Positions 44,415 through 52,185 of a DNA stretch of 64,000 nucleotides are shown one piece after another. The stretch comes from Caldilineaceae bacterium (GTDB lineage: Bacteria > Chloroflexota > Anaerolineae > Caldilineales > Caldilineaceae). Made by a program: the position numbers and the translations under genes. The stretch's first letter is position 1; every line of letters starts with the position of its first letter. The notes below the pieces were generated by a model that saw nothing but the letters and a program-made list of their open reading frames with translations, made no database searches and was not told where the DNA came from. The stretch covers positions 142,483-206,482 of the forward strand of contig JACKBC010000006.1 of the NCBI GenBank assembly GCA_020634755.1, read 5' to 3'.

Positions 44415-44603
44415 ATGAGCGTCGAACTACAATCTGGAGAATCACAGGATAGTCTGCTAAAGCGATTCCGCAAAGCGGTGGCCGAATCAAGAATTTTGCC
44501 TACAGTGCGCCAAAAGCGGTGGTTTACATCAAAAAGTGAGATCCGCCGCATCAAAAAGCAAAAGGCGATTCGCAAAGCTCGTCGGATGTTAAGCGACTAT
44601 TAG
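44415..44603 (+). CDS. rpsU: Small ribosomal subunit protein bS21
   Basis: A 62-residue basic protein with the bS21 pattern: ESQDSLLKRFRKAVAESRIL, then a Lys/Arg-rich helix KSEIRRIKKQKAIRKARR. bS21 sits near the 3' end of 16S rRNA and helps start-site selection. ATG 44415 has a strong GGGAGGTG 6 nt upstream; the longer frame starting at GTG 44406 begins inside that ribosome site and is rejected. Confidence 0.93.
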   Translation: MSVELQSGESQDSLLKRFRKAVAESRILPTVRQKRWFTSKSEIRRIKKQKAIRKARRMLSDY

Positions 44604-44772
44604 ATAGATCAGGTCGGTTGGACCGATTGACTGTGTATACGGCCATATCAGTATGCGGCCATATCAATTGTGATAGAGCCAAAGATAAACGTGTTTCAGC
44701 TCTTTGCAAGCTGGAACGGAACTGAAACAAAAATTGTTAAACTGGCGCACTTAGCACCTATATGGGAGTTGT

Positions 44773-44988
44773 ATGGCTGAGGAAACAGTAGAGTATGTCG
44801 GCACCGTGACGGAAGCATTGCCTAACACAATGTTTCGTGTCGAACTGGAAAATGGACATTCGGTTCTGGCTTATTTATCGGGCAAGATGCGTAAATTTTA
44901 CATTCGGGTCTATTTGGGTGACAAAGTAAAGGTAGAAATGAGCCCATATGATTTAACCCGAGGTCGGATTACATATCGTATCAAATAA
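44773..44988 (+). CDS. infA: Translation initiation factor IF-1
   Basis: The 71-residue OB-fold protein matches IF-1 from end to end: VEYVGTVTEALPNTMFRVEL, NGHSVLAYLSGKMRKFYIRV, and KVEMSPYDLTRGRITYRIK. It occupies the A site of the 30S subunit during initiation. GGGAG lies just before ATG 44773. In many bacteria infA sits in the ribosomal-protein operon; here it follows rpsU alone. Confidence 0.97.
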   Translation: MAEETVEYVGTVTEALPNTMFRVELENGHSVLAYLSGKMRKFYIRVYLGDKVKVEMSPYDLTRGRITYRIK

Positions 44989-45066
44989 TGCATCATTTGG
45001 CCTGTGGCAATATGTCATAAATTGAACTAAACTCTGCATATCAGAGCGTTCATTCGAATTTAGAAT

Positions 45067-45100
45067 AAAATGCGGCGAAGGGATCCCTTCGCCGCATTTT
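45067..45100 (+). terminator. Rho-independent terminator of infA
   Basis: AAAATGCGGCGAAGG pairs perfectly with CCTTCGCCGCATTTT, loop GATC, followed by GTTTT. The stem's A and T ends make it usable in both directions. Confidence 0.93.
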
Positions 45101-45231
45101 GTTTTGGATTTACCCAGAACCCATCCGCAAATTCGGTTGTGGATTCCGCCACGCCCGATAGCCGCGTAAAGCGGCCCAGAGAACTTACGAACAGATACAA
45201 AAGACCGTTACTTTGACTTGCGTTCCTGGTT

Positions 45232-45343
45232 GACTGACAAATCTTATTTTACCGCCAAGTTGGCCCAGAAATGCGCAGAATCTATTCGAGTACCTTGGCG
45301 CGTCTCCGCGCCCTTGGCGGTAGAAAGAGTAATTGTGTCAGTC
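45232..45343. repeat. R4 palindromic element, copy 2, at the Nudix 3' end
   Basis: GACTGACA faces TGTCAGTC at the ends; TTATTTTACCGCCAAG faces CTTGGCGGTAGAAAGAG inside. The right end overlaps the last codon and stop codon of the Nudix gene. Confidence 0.75.
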
Positions 45344-45772
45344 CATCAGCTTGAGTTCGGCAAACTTGTCAATGGCTTTCTGGGCGGTCTGCCGCTCGGC
45401 CTCAAAAGTTAATTTGTCCACCGCTTCCGATAGGGGCGTCCACGCCACAACAAAATCAGCGGCATCTTTGGCGTTGCGTGGCTCTTGCGCCTCGCTGGCT
45501 AATTGCATTAAATAATAGTGCTCCGTGCGCACGTAGCGGTGGCCTTTGTACTCAAACTCAACAATTTGGTTGCCCAAATCTGCCATGATTTCCAGATCAG
45601 AATAACCGGCTTCTTCGGTGGTCTCGCGCAAAGCGGTCATTTCGGCACTTTCCCCAGGATCAATATGTCCCTTGGGTAAGCGCACCTCGTTACGCGACGG
45701 GCGGTCCAATAAGAGCATCTGATTCTGATGGATAACCACGCCGCCTGCTGCCGTATATTTTTTCGTTTTCAT
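45338..45772 (-). CDS. Nudix hydrolase
   Basis: The 144 residues contain a complete Nudix box, GHIDPGESAEMTALRETTEE then AGY (G-x5-E-x7-REx-x-EE-x-G). The GGVVIHQNQMLLLDRPSRN start resembles diadenosine-polyphosphate or house-cleaning NTP hydrolases. The substrate is undetermined. The final Asp codon and TGA stop overlap the end of the R4 element. No clear ribosome site precedes ATG 45772. Confidence 0.9.
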   Translation of the reverse strand: MKTKKYTAAGGVVIHQNQMLLLDRPSRNEVRLPKGHIDPGESAEMTALRETTEEAGYSDLEIMADLGNQIVEFEYKGHRYVRTEHYYLMQLASEAQEPRNAKDAADFVVAWTPLSEAVDKLTFEAERQTAQKAIDKFAELKLMD

Positions 45773-45829
45773 AATATTGTTTATACACTTTGGGGATATT
45801 TACTTGCTCTGGCCTCAATAGGCATGCAC

Positions 45830-46552
45830 TTAGAGGGGCATTACAAAAAGCTGTTCGGCTAGTTCGTTGCCTAAAATTTGCGATGCTTGCGCCGCTGAGT
45901 CATCCAATTCGGCCCGCGCATCCAGCGTCAACTCTAGTGTCACGGGGCCATTAAACGGCGCCAGCTCTATGAGCGTTACTGTGCGGCCAGGGGTCAATTT
46001 CAAATTACTCAAATAGCGCAGTACGCGCGCATCCGTAATGCCCACTCTTTGCAGCACGCCCTGCTGCCCAATCTGCATGTCCACCAAAGAAACCAGTTGC
46101 TCAACCGGCAGTTTACCATCTTTTGTGGGAATTGGATCACCATGTGGGCAGTGGGTGGGATAGCCGCATAGCTTATCCATGCGGTCTTCAAATTCGACGC
46201 TAATGGCGTGTTCTAGACGGTGCGCCTCAACATCGACCTGATCCCAAGTGAACTTCATCACATCCAGTAGAAAGACTTCCAGCAGCCGGTGGCGCCGTAT
46301 CAATTGCAAAGCGGCCAGCTGCCCCTGCTCGGTCAGTCTGATGCCATCCGTTCCAGAGCGCTCGACAAAGCGAGATTCTTCCAGCCGTTTAAGCATGCTG
46401 CTGGCTGCCGCCGTCGACACATGCATGCGCTCTGCAAGTGCGGTGGTTGTTACTTTATTTGCACCACTAGATGCATGATTGTTGCTGATTTTATAAATGG
46501 TGGCTAGATAATCTAGCATGCCATCTGTTACAATGCCGCAAAAAGTACGCAT
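45830..46552 (-). CDS. DtxR/MntR-family metal-dependent regulator
   Basis: A 240-residue repressor. Residues 5-75 are the winged helix (ALAERMHVSTAAASSMLKRL). The dimer and metal-binding domain includes LIRRHRLLEVFLLDV, EAHRLEHAISVEFEDRMD and CPHGDPIP, as in iron/manganese sensors. A C-terminal FeoA-like SH3 domain (LTPGRTVTLIELAPF) follows. It probably senses Mn2+ or Fe2+; no metal transporter is adjacent. Divergent from rsmG. Confidence 0.92.
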   Translation of the reverse strand: MRTFCGIVTDGMLDYLATIYKISNNHASSGANKVTTTALAERMHVSTAAASSMLKRLEESRFVERSGTDGIRLTEQGQLAALQLIRRHRLLEVFLLDVMKFTWDQVDVEAHRLEHAISVEFEDRMDKLCGYPTHCPHGDPIPTKDGKLPVEQLVSLVDMQIGQQGVLQRVGITDARVLRYLSNLKLTPGRTVTLIELAPFNGPVTLELTLDARAELDDSAAQASQILGNELAEQLFVMPL

Positions 46553-46699
46553 ATTTCTTTACGCAAATTTCTTTTCGTCGTTGCGCTAATGGGTAATTTT
46601 TATCATCTATTTGATAAATATTCAGAGTTGCATTATATTTGGGAACAAGCTATGTGTCAACACAAACCTCATTTGCAACCACAAAATGTGAGTACCACC

Positions 46700-47434
46700 A
46701 TGGATTTACTACACACCGGCAGCAACCAATTGGGCATTCCGCTTTCGGAAGAGCAGATCGCCCAGTTTGAATCGTATTATCACGAACTGGTTGACTGGAA
46801 CCAGAAATTTAATTTGACCGCTATTACTGACTACACGGAAGTGCAAATCAAACATTTCCTCGATTCTTTGGCCGCTCTGCCCCTAATTGCCGAAGAGTTG
46901 AATATGACTTTACCATTCTCTAACGCGCTGGATATGATTGATGTGGGGACCGGCGCCGGTTTTCCAAGCGTGCCGCTAAAAATAGTTGCACCCTCATTGC
47001 GCCTTACTTTGTTAGACGGTACTGCCAAAAAAATTCGATTTTTACAACATTTGGTGGGCATGTTGGCGCTGGACAATGTGACGATTGTGCAGGGCCGTGC
47101 TGAAGAGTTAGGGCGTCAAAGCGTATACCGCGAGCAATTTGATATTGTAACTGGACGGGCAGTTGCGTCGTTAAATACGCTGGTTGAATATCTGCTTCCC
47201 CTGGCGCGCTTGGGCGGACTAGTCGTCATTTATAAGGGCGGGGGAGCTGCTGACGAATTCATGGCTGCCCGCAAGGCGATTGAGATGCTGGGGGGAGAAA
47301 CCGTGCGTTTTGCACCGGTTGAGGTGCCATTTTTAGCGCAAAAGCGCTTTGTGTTGCTATTGAAGAAGGTGAAACATACGCCCGGCCTCTACCCGCGCGG
47401 CCAAGGGCTGGCGCGCAAAAAGCCGTTGGGGTAG
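46700..47434 (+). CDS. rsmG: 16S rRNA (guanine527-N7)-methyltransferase RsmG
   Basis: RsmG methylates G527 of 16S rRNA using S-adenosylmethionine. Motifs are WNQKFNLTAITDYTEVQIKH, DVGTGAGFPSVPLKIVAPSL (SAM loop), LLDGTAKKIRFLQHL and TGRAVASLNTLVEYLLPL. Starting at ATG 46700 gives 244 residues, the usual length; an upstream frame reaching 46589 adds 37 atypical residues. The ribosome site is poor for all candidates. Confidence 0.93.
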   Translation: MDLLHTGSNQLGIPLSEEQIAQFESYYHELVDWNQKFNLTAITDYTEVQIKHFLDSLAALPLIAEELNMTLPFSNALDMIDVGTGAGFPSVPLKIVAPSLRLTLLDGTAKKIRFLQHLVGMLALDNVTIVQGRAEELGRQSVYREQFDIVTGRAVASLNTLVEYLLPLARLGGLVVIYKGGGAADEFMAARKAIEMLGGETVRFAPVEVPFLAQKRFVLLLKKVKHTPGLYPRGQGLARKKPLG

Positions 47435-47488
47435 GTTGGCGCCCGCGCAACTACTGCATGGTTTACGCTGCCGGTGTAGATGGAATCA

Positions 47489-48175
47489 TCATCGGTTGAG
47501 ATAAAATGTCATATGTTGGAAATGAATGACTGGGTCGATATATTCCACTCGAATATGTTTAGGGGTATGGAGCGTAATGGGTGCATAGCAAAGAATGCTT
47601 TTAATGCCAGCCTCAATTAGCCGGTCGGCCACATTTTGCGCCGCATGCACCGGCACGGCAATGGTGGCAATTTGGCATCCCATTTCGCGAATGGTTTCCG
47701 GCATAGCCTCCATGGGCTGGACACGGGCCGTGCCAACTTTTGTGTTCAGCTTTTGGGGGTCGCTATCGAAAACAGCGGCAATGGTAAAACCGCGATTTTC
47801 AAACCCCGAGTAGTTGGCCAGTGCGTGGCCCAAATAACCTGCACCAACCAAAACAATGGGCCAAACATGGTCCACTTTGAGAATTTTGGCCAATTGTTCA
47901 CATAAATATGGAACGTTATATCCAGTGCCTTGCTTCCCAAACTCACCAAAGTGGCTCAGGTCTTTACGGATCTGGGCTGAACTAATCCCCAGCCGCTCCC
48001 CCAACTCCTGGCTAGAGGTGACCTCTCGACCTTCTCGATTTAACAGTTCTAAGGTGCGTAGATAAATGGGTAACCGACCGATAACTATATCTGGTATTTC
48101 ACTTTTACCGTTGGTATTTACCGTGACAACTTCGTCTTGGTCAACAGAATGGGGATCCGAAACTATCATTGCCAA
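47489..48175 (-). CDS. rex: Redox-sensing transcriptional repressor Rex
   Basis: Rex binds DNA when NADH is low and releases it when NADH rises. The N-terminal winged helix includes RLPIYLRTLELLNREGREVT and the recognition helix ISSAQIRKDLSHFGEFGKQG. The Rossmann domain has VLVGAGYLGHALANYSGF and TIAAVFDSDP. It has 228 residues with a short extra N-terminus. TTG 48175 has AGGAG 10 nt upstream; ATG 48169 two codons later is also possible. Target genes are not visible here. Confidence 0.94.
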   Translation of the reverse strand: MAMIVSDPHSVDQDEVVTVNTNGKSEIPDIVIGRLPIYLRTLELLNREGREVTSSQELGERLGISSAQIRKDLSHFGEFGKQGTGYNVPYLCEQLAKILKVDHVWPIVLVGAGYLGHALANYSGFENRGFTIAAVFDSDPQKLNTKVGTARVQPMEAMPETIREMGCQIATIAVPVHAAQNVADRLIEAGIKSILCYAPITLHTPKHIRVEYIDPVIHFQHMTFYLNR

Positions 48176-48386
48176 TACACATTTGCTCCTGTGCCCCCAA
48201 CGCGCGACTCTTGTCGTGACGACTTAAGCAGTCAATACCATCCGGGGCATAATAATGGGGACTTGAGCAAGCTGCAAAGTGAGCTTTACTCAGTCGCGCC
48301 TCTATATTACTGTTTGCGCGTCGCTGCGTAAGTCGTAATAATACCATTTGATTCTATAAAAGCCACGAATCATTTTGCTACAGCAT

Positions 48387-48466
48387 GACTTACGCAATGG
48401 CGATGGAGCGCCAGGAGAGAACAGAAGCGTAATCGATATAATACTTGATCGAGGCTTGCGTAAGTC
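48387..48466 (+). repeat. R2 element
   Basis: GACTTACGCA and TGCGTAAGTC ends, 80 bp. Flanks CTACAGCAT and CTATACAAT match at 6 of 9. Confidence 0.75.
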
Positions 48467-48703
48467 CTATACAATAAGCATCTGTCCATAAATTCTCTGG
48501 ATCAGAAGACTCTCTGTATGAGATAGTTTAACACGAAAACATTTTCATGGTCAACACACGGGGAATTCAACGGGGTAAGTCTGTATTGCGAGGCTGCAAA
48601 CAGTTTCGATGGTGCGCTCCGGCAAGAAGTGGGGCCGGATTCTCCCCTCGCGAGTGCGGCCTACATTGCCCAGGCGGCTGTGGTGTGCTGAGTTTGGCAA
48701 GAT

Positions 48704-48746
48704 AAAAAGCATGACCGGCATGTGAAAAATGCCGGTCATGCTTTTT
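48704..48746. terminator. Rho-independent terminator of the response regulator
   Basis: AAAAAGCATGACCGGCAT (48704-48721) pairs perfectly with 48729-48746, ending in TTTTT (AAAAA on the other strand). It starts 8 bp beyond the minus-strand stop. Confidence 0.92.
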
Positions 48747-48753
48747 ACGTCAA

Positions 48754-49542
48754 TTAATCAATCATATCTAGGCTGTTGCGTTGGGGCAAGCAATAGCCCT
48801 GACCGCGCACAGTTACGACGTAGCGCGGATTTTCGGGGTCCGGCTCGATTTTGCTGCGCAGGCGCCGAATATGCACCCACAATGATTCGACCGTGCCTTT
48901 GCGCACGGGATCCCACGCTTTGGCCAGCAGGAAGCCGGGAGAGAGAACGCGCCCGCGGTTGTTGTACAGAATGTGCAACAGCCGGTTTTCTGTAGGCGTG
49001 AGCGTGAGCTGTTCATCATTGACGACTGCATATTGCTGGGCGAAGTTAATGCGCAACATGTCGTCAATCACCATTTCCGGGTCAACCAGTTGATCGGACG
49101 CCACACGCAGCAACACGCGGCGAATGCGAGCCAGCAATTCTGAAAAGGCAAAGGGTTTTGTGATATAATCTTCAGCAAACCGATTGAGCCCTTCGACTTT
49201 TGTATCTGTGTCCGATAGTGCGGACAGAAATATAATGGGGATATCACCCATGCGGCGCAGTTCGTTGGCCACGGCAAAACCGTCCATGCCCGGCATCATG
49301 ATATCCAACACAACCAAGTTGGGTAGTCCTTCGTGCTGCACAACCTCCAGTGCTTCGGCGCCGCTGCTGGCTGTGAAGACGGTGTAGCCTTCGCGCTGCA
49401 GGCGCAGATTAAGCATGAGCCGAGTGTCAGCCGCATCATCAACAACCAAAATGCGTTTAGGCTCATTGGGGTTGAGATAAACTTGCTCCTCAGTCATTCT
49501 CTCCTCCATGGATTCAAGTGTGGGTGCAGTTGAAATCGCCAT
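48754..49542 (-). CDS. OmpR/PhoB-family response regulator, no adjacent kinase
   Basis: After about 28 extra residues, the receiver domain has acidic pair D35-D36 (ILVVDDAADT), phosphoacceptor D80 (VVLDIMMPGMDG) and K129 (ITKPF). The Trans_reg_C winged helix follows, with LTPTENRLLHILYNNRGRVL and the wing YVVTVRGQGYCLPQ. ATG 49542 has AAAGGA 7 nt upstream. The sensor kinase gene is not on either side. Confidence 0.93.
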   Translation of the reverse strand: MAISTAPTLESMEERMTEEQVYLNPNEPKRILVVDDAADTRLMLNLRLQREGYTVFTASSGAEALEVVQHEGLPNLVVLDIMMPGMDGFAVANELRRMGDIPIIFLSALSDTDTKVEGLNRFAEDYITKPFAFSELLARIRRVLLRVASDQLVDPEMVIDDMLRINFAQQYAVVNDEQLTLTPTENRLLHILYNNRGRVLSPGFLLAKAWDPVRKGTVESLWVHIRRLRSKIEPDPENPRYVVTVRGQGYCLPQRNSLDMID

Positions 49543-49941
49543 ATTCAAATTCCTTTATTCTGAGCGTGTAAAACAGATTCGTCTAAATGGCTGTGTTGAT
49601 GAATATCCGTTTTGCAGCTTCTCTGCAACTATATGTCTAAATAATGCGTTAATTCTCTACTGCGGTAAAGCTTATTCTTTGGGTGCCATGCAATGGAATT
49701 GGGTTCCAAAACGTAAGGTATTGTACCACAAAATTCAGTAAATCTGCTTATGTCGCAGTTACTATAGCAGAAATATGATAGATGTGATGTGACATGTTCC
49801 TGTTAATAAATGTAAGGCACAATAGGTGCAAAGGCGCTGCTATACGGAGCGTACAGGGCTGAAATCGTCCAGAAGAGGTCCTGCTGTATAGAGAGATGTG
49901 GGAGTTTTGCAGTCTGATTCTAAAATGGAAGGCCAAAAAAA
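49543..49941. other. 399-bp intergenic region
   Basis: This AT-rich region lies between divergent genes and should hold both promoters. No repeat element or strong hairpin was recognised. Confidence 0.4.
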
Positions 49942-51210
49942 GTGTACGGTTTTTTTAAGAGAATTTTAATAAACTTGTTAGTTATATCTTTGATCCTGGG
50001 AAGCTTTGCCGCCGGAAATGTAACGGGATATCTGGCGCGCCCGGCGTTGGCGCAAAGCGAGCCAACCGAATTTGCTCTCTTTTGGGAAGTCTGGGATCTG
50101 GTGTTGGCTAACTTTGTCGACCGTGACAAAATCGACTATCAGCAGATGACATATGGCGCAATTCGCGGCATGTTGCAGACGTTAGGCGATGATAATCACA
50201 CCGTCTTCTTTACGCCCCAAGAGGCCGAACAACAGGCCAGCAGCATGGAAGGCTCTTTTGAAGGCATTGGCGCCTATGTGTCGCTGGAAGAGGGGTTCTT
50301 TACCATTATTGCGCCCATTCATGGTTCTCCCGCCGAAACCGCCGGCGTGTTGGCCGGAGATATTGTGTTGGCCGTAAATGGTGAGGAGATTACCGGCCAG
50401 CCTGAATGGGAAGTGATTTCCAAAATACGCGGTCCAGCTGGCACCAGCGTGCTGCTGACTATTTTGCACGCGGAAACCGATGAACCGGTCGAAATTGAGG
50501 TGGTGCGCCAGCGCATTGATATTGACAGCGTGCTCTGGGCGCGCATTCCCGGCACCAACTTGGCCTATCTGCAAATCACCCAATTTGCCGCCGATACCAA
50601 TCGCGAATTTTTACAAGCACTTTTGGAAATGGCGGATACCAGCGATGGGCAGCTGCCGGTTGAGGGCATTCTGCTTGACTTGCGCAACAATCCGGGCGGC
50701 TATTTGCAGCAGGCATTGCTCATTGGTAGCCAGCTCTTGCCCGAAGGAGAAGTCATTTTGCACGAACGGGATGCCCAAGGTGAGGTGTCGACCTTTACAT
50801 CACGCGGGCCGGGGATGGCGCGTGAAATGCCGCTGGTGGTGCTCATCAACGAAGGGTCGGCCAGCGCGTCGGAAATTTTGGCCGGTTCGCTCCAGGAAAA
50901 TGGCCGCGCCCGGCTCATCGGTGAAGTGACGCTAGGGACGGGGACCGTATTGCGCCCCTATAATTTGAGCGATGGGTCGGTGGTGCGATTGGGGGTCACT
51001 AATTGGCTGACGCCCGATATGAATCTAATCAAGGGGCAAGGCATCAAGCCCAATGTGGTGGTGCGGCAGGAAGCCAGCGTGCGCAACTTAGACTCAATTG
51101 CGCTTGAAGAGATGAGCGTGGAGGAACTGCGCAGCAGCCCGGATCGCCAATTTAGCGTGGCGCTCAGCTTTTTGCGCATGATCAGCCGCCAGGTTGCCTC
51201 TTCACAATAA
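49942..51210 (+). CDS. S41 C-terminal-processing peptidase-like protein lacking the catalytic lysine
   Basis: An N-terminal membrane helix (residues 7-28) precedes the domain order of CtpA: N-terminal helices, PDZ (residues about 100-185; GIGAYVSLEEGFFTIIAPIH), and the protease core with DLRNNPGGYL and NEGSASASEILAGSLQENGR. The nucleophile would be S308. In the family the Lys 25 residues later (F-G-K-G) completes the dyad; here the sequence is LGTGTVL with Thr333. It may be inactive, use another base, or act as a scaffold. GTG 49942 has GGAAGG 9 nt upstream. Family assignment is firm; activity is not. Confidence 0.88.
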   Translation: MYGFFKRILINLLVISLILGSFAAGNVTGYLARPALAQSEPTEFALFWEVWDLVLANFVDRDKIDYQQMTYGAIRGMLQTLGDDNHTVFFTPQEAEQQASSMEGSFEGIGAYVSLEEGFFTIIAPIHGSPAETAGVLAGDIVLAVNGEEITGQPEWEVISKIRGPAGTSVLLTILHAETDEPVEIEVVRQRIDIDSVLWARIPGTNLAYLQITQFAADTNREFLQALLEMADTSDGQLPVEGILLDLRNNPGGYLQQALLIGSQLLPEGEVILHERDAQGEVSTFTSRGPGMAREMPLVVLINEGSASASEILAGSLQENGRARLIGEVTLGTGTVLRPYNLSDGSVVRLGVTNWLTPDMNLIKGQGIKPNVVVRQEASVRNLDSIALEEMSVEELRSSPDRQFSVALSFLRMISRQVASSQ

Positions 51211-51219
51211 TTGACTTTA

Positions 51220-51324
51220 TATGAAGGCGGTTGTGCGCAGCACAGAGCTTAAACCTGTATGAAAGCGGTTGTGCGCAGCACAGAGCTTAAACCTGTATGA
51301 AAGCGGTTGTGCGCAGCACAGGGC
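51220..51324 (+). repeat. 38-bp tandem repeat, 2.7 copies
   Basis: TATGAAAGCGGTTGTGCGCA begins units at 51220, 51258 and 51296, each 38 nt apart; the copies differ at one or two bases. Each contains TGTGC-gca-GCACA, a small hairpin. It lies just after the ctpA-like gene and before its terminator. Confidence 0.9.
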
Positions 51325-51332
51325 CTCATTGG

Positions 51333-51371
51333 AACAGGATAGGGTTACGCAAAATGAAACCCTATCCTGTT
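51333..51371 (+). terminator. Terminator-like hairpin after the S41 gene
   Basis: AACAGGATAGGGTT (51333-51346) pairs perfectly with 51358-51371. A weak T-stretch follows. Confidence 0.75.
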
Positions 51372-51400
51372 TGATCTGTGCCCATCAATCTGTATATAGC

Positions 51401-51559
51401 TGAGGGGTATGCATAATTCGATACTCGAGTGCAACATGTCTCGCAGACCCGCGTGCGACGCACTGGCCGCCACGGGTACTATTTTCCATATATTTTACGG
51501 GCCAGTGTGACGCACGCTAATCGTCTCTACCTGACTGAAATACTTATGCACACTCCTCA
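51401..51559. repeat. R3 element (159 bp) with perfect 6-bp duplication; overlaps the nadD end
   Basis: TGAGGGGTATGCATAA on the left, TTATGCACACTCCTCA on the right, flanked by TATAGC at 51395-51400 and 51560-51565. Two GTGCG(A/T)C-type boxes lie inside. The right end encodes the C-terminus and stop codon of nadD. Confidence 0.92.
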
Positions 51560-52185
51560 TATAGCTGGTGCTGCCAAATATATTCCTCTACCGCGCGCGG
51601 TACCTGATAGCGAATGGGGCGGCCGGTGCGCACGCGTTCCTGCAACGTGTGGCTGGCAATTTCCAGCTCCGGCATATCCAGGATGATCACCCGCTCTTTG
51701 ATGCCGGGCAGCGCCGATTCCAGCCGCGCCCAATTTAGCTCTACATCATGCCGGCTCAACGCCACCAGCCGACAGTTGGCCACCAGCCATTCGGCTTGGT
51801 GCCAAGTGGGCAGATCGCGCAGGCTGTCCATCCCCATGAGGAAATAGATGTCGGTGTTGCCATCGATCTGTGCATTGAGCAGGCGCACCATATCAACCGT
51901 GTAGTGCGGGCCAGGGCGGTCCGCATCAATACGGCTGACGCGAATATGCTCGTTATCCACCGTGGCCAGCTCGGCCATTTTGACGCGGTGCTCGACCGGC
52001 GTGAGCGGTTTGCTGCGCTTGTGGGGGGGATCACCGGCGGGCGCCAGATAGACACGTTGTAATCTAAGCTGCGCCCAGGCTTCTTCGGCCAAAATGAGGT
52101 GACCAATGTGAATAGGATCGAATGTGCCGCCAAAGATGCCAATGCGCGTACGTTCGCCTGCGCTATTCGCCAAATGCATTCTCAT
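51544..52185 (-). CDS. nadD: Nicotinate-nucleotide adenylyltransferase
   Basis: NadD makes deamido-NAD from nicotinate mononucleotide and ATP. Motifs are GIFGGTFDPIHIGHLILAEE (nucleotide-binding with HxGH), the PPHK loop in APAGDPPHKRSKP, and MGMDSLRDLPTWHQ. 213 residues. The ATG at 52185 overlaps the end of obgE by 23 nt, so the two are translationally coupled. The last residues (EECA) and stop codon come from the R3 element; without the insertion the frame would end LYTD. Confidence 0.95.
   Translation of the reverse strand: MRMHLANSAGERTRIGIFGGTFDPIHIGHLILAEEAWAQLRLQRVYLAPAGDPPHKRSKPLTPVEHRVKMAELATVDNEHIRVSRIDADRPGPHYTVDMVRLLNAQIDGNTDIYFLMGMDSLRDLPTWHQAEWLVANCRLVALSRHDVELNWARLESALPGIKERVIILDMPELEIASHTLQERVRTGRPIRYQVPRAVEEYIWQHQLYEECA

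Larger units (their letters stand above)
48176..48753. other. 578-bp gene-free region with repeats
   Basis: It contains an R2 copy (48387-48466), a possible second R2 end at 48319-48334 (CGCTGCGTAAGTC) and a terminator hairpin (48704-48746). Nothing coding is supported. Confidence 0.55.

Noticed and set aside
51220..51324. CRISPR array suspected from 38-bp units
   Set aside because: The units are contiguous tandem repeats with no unique spacers between them.
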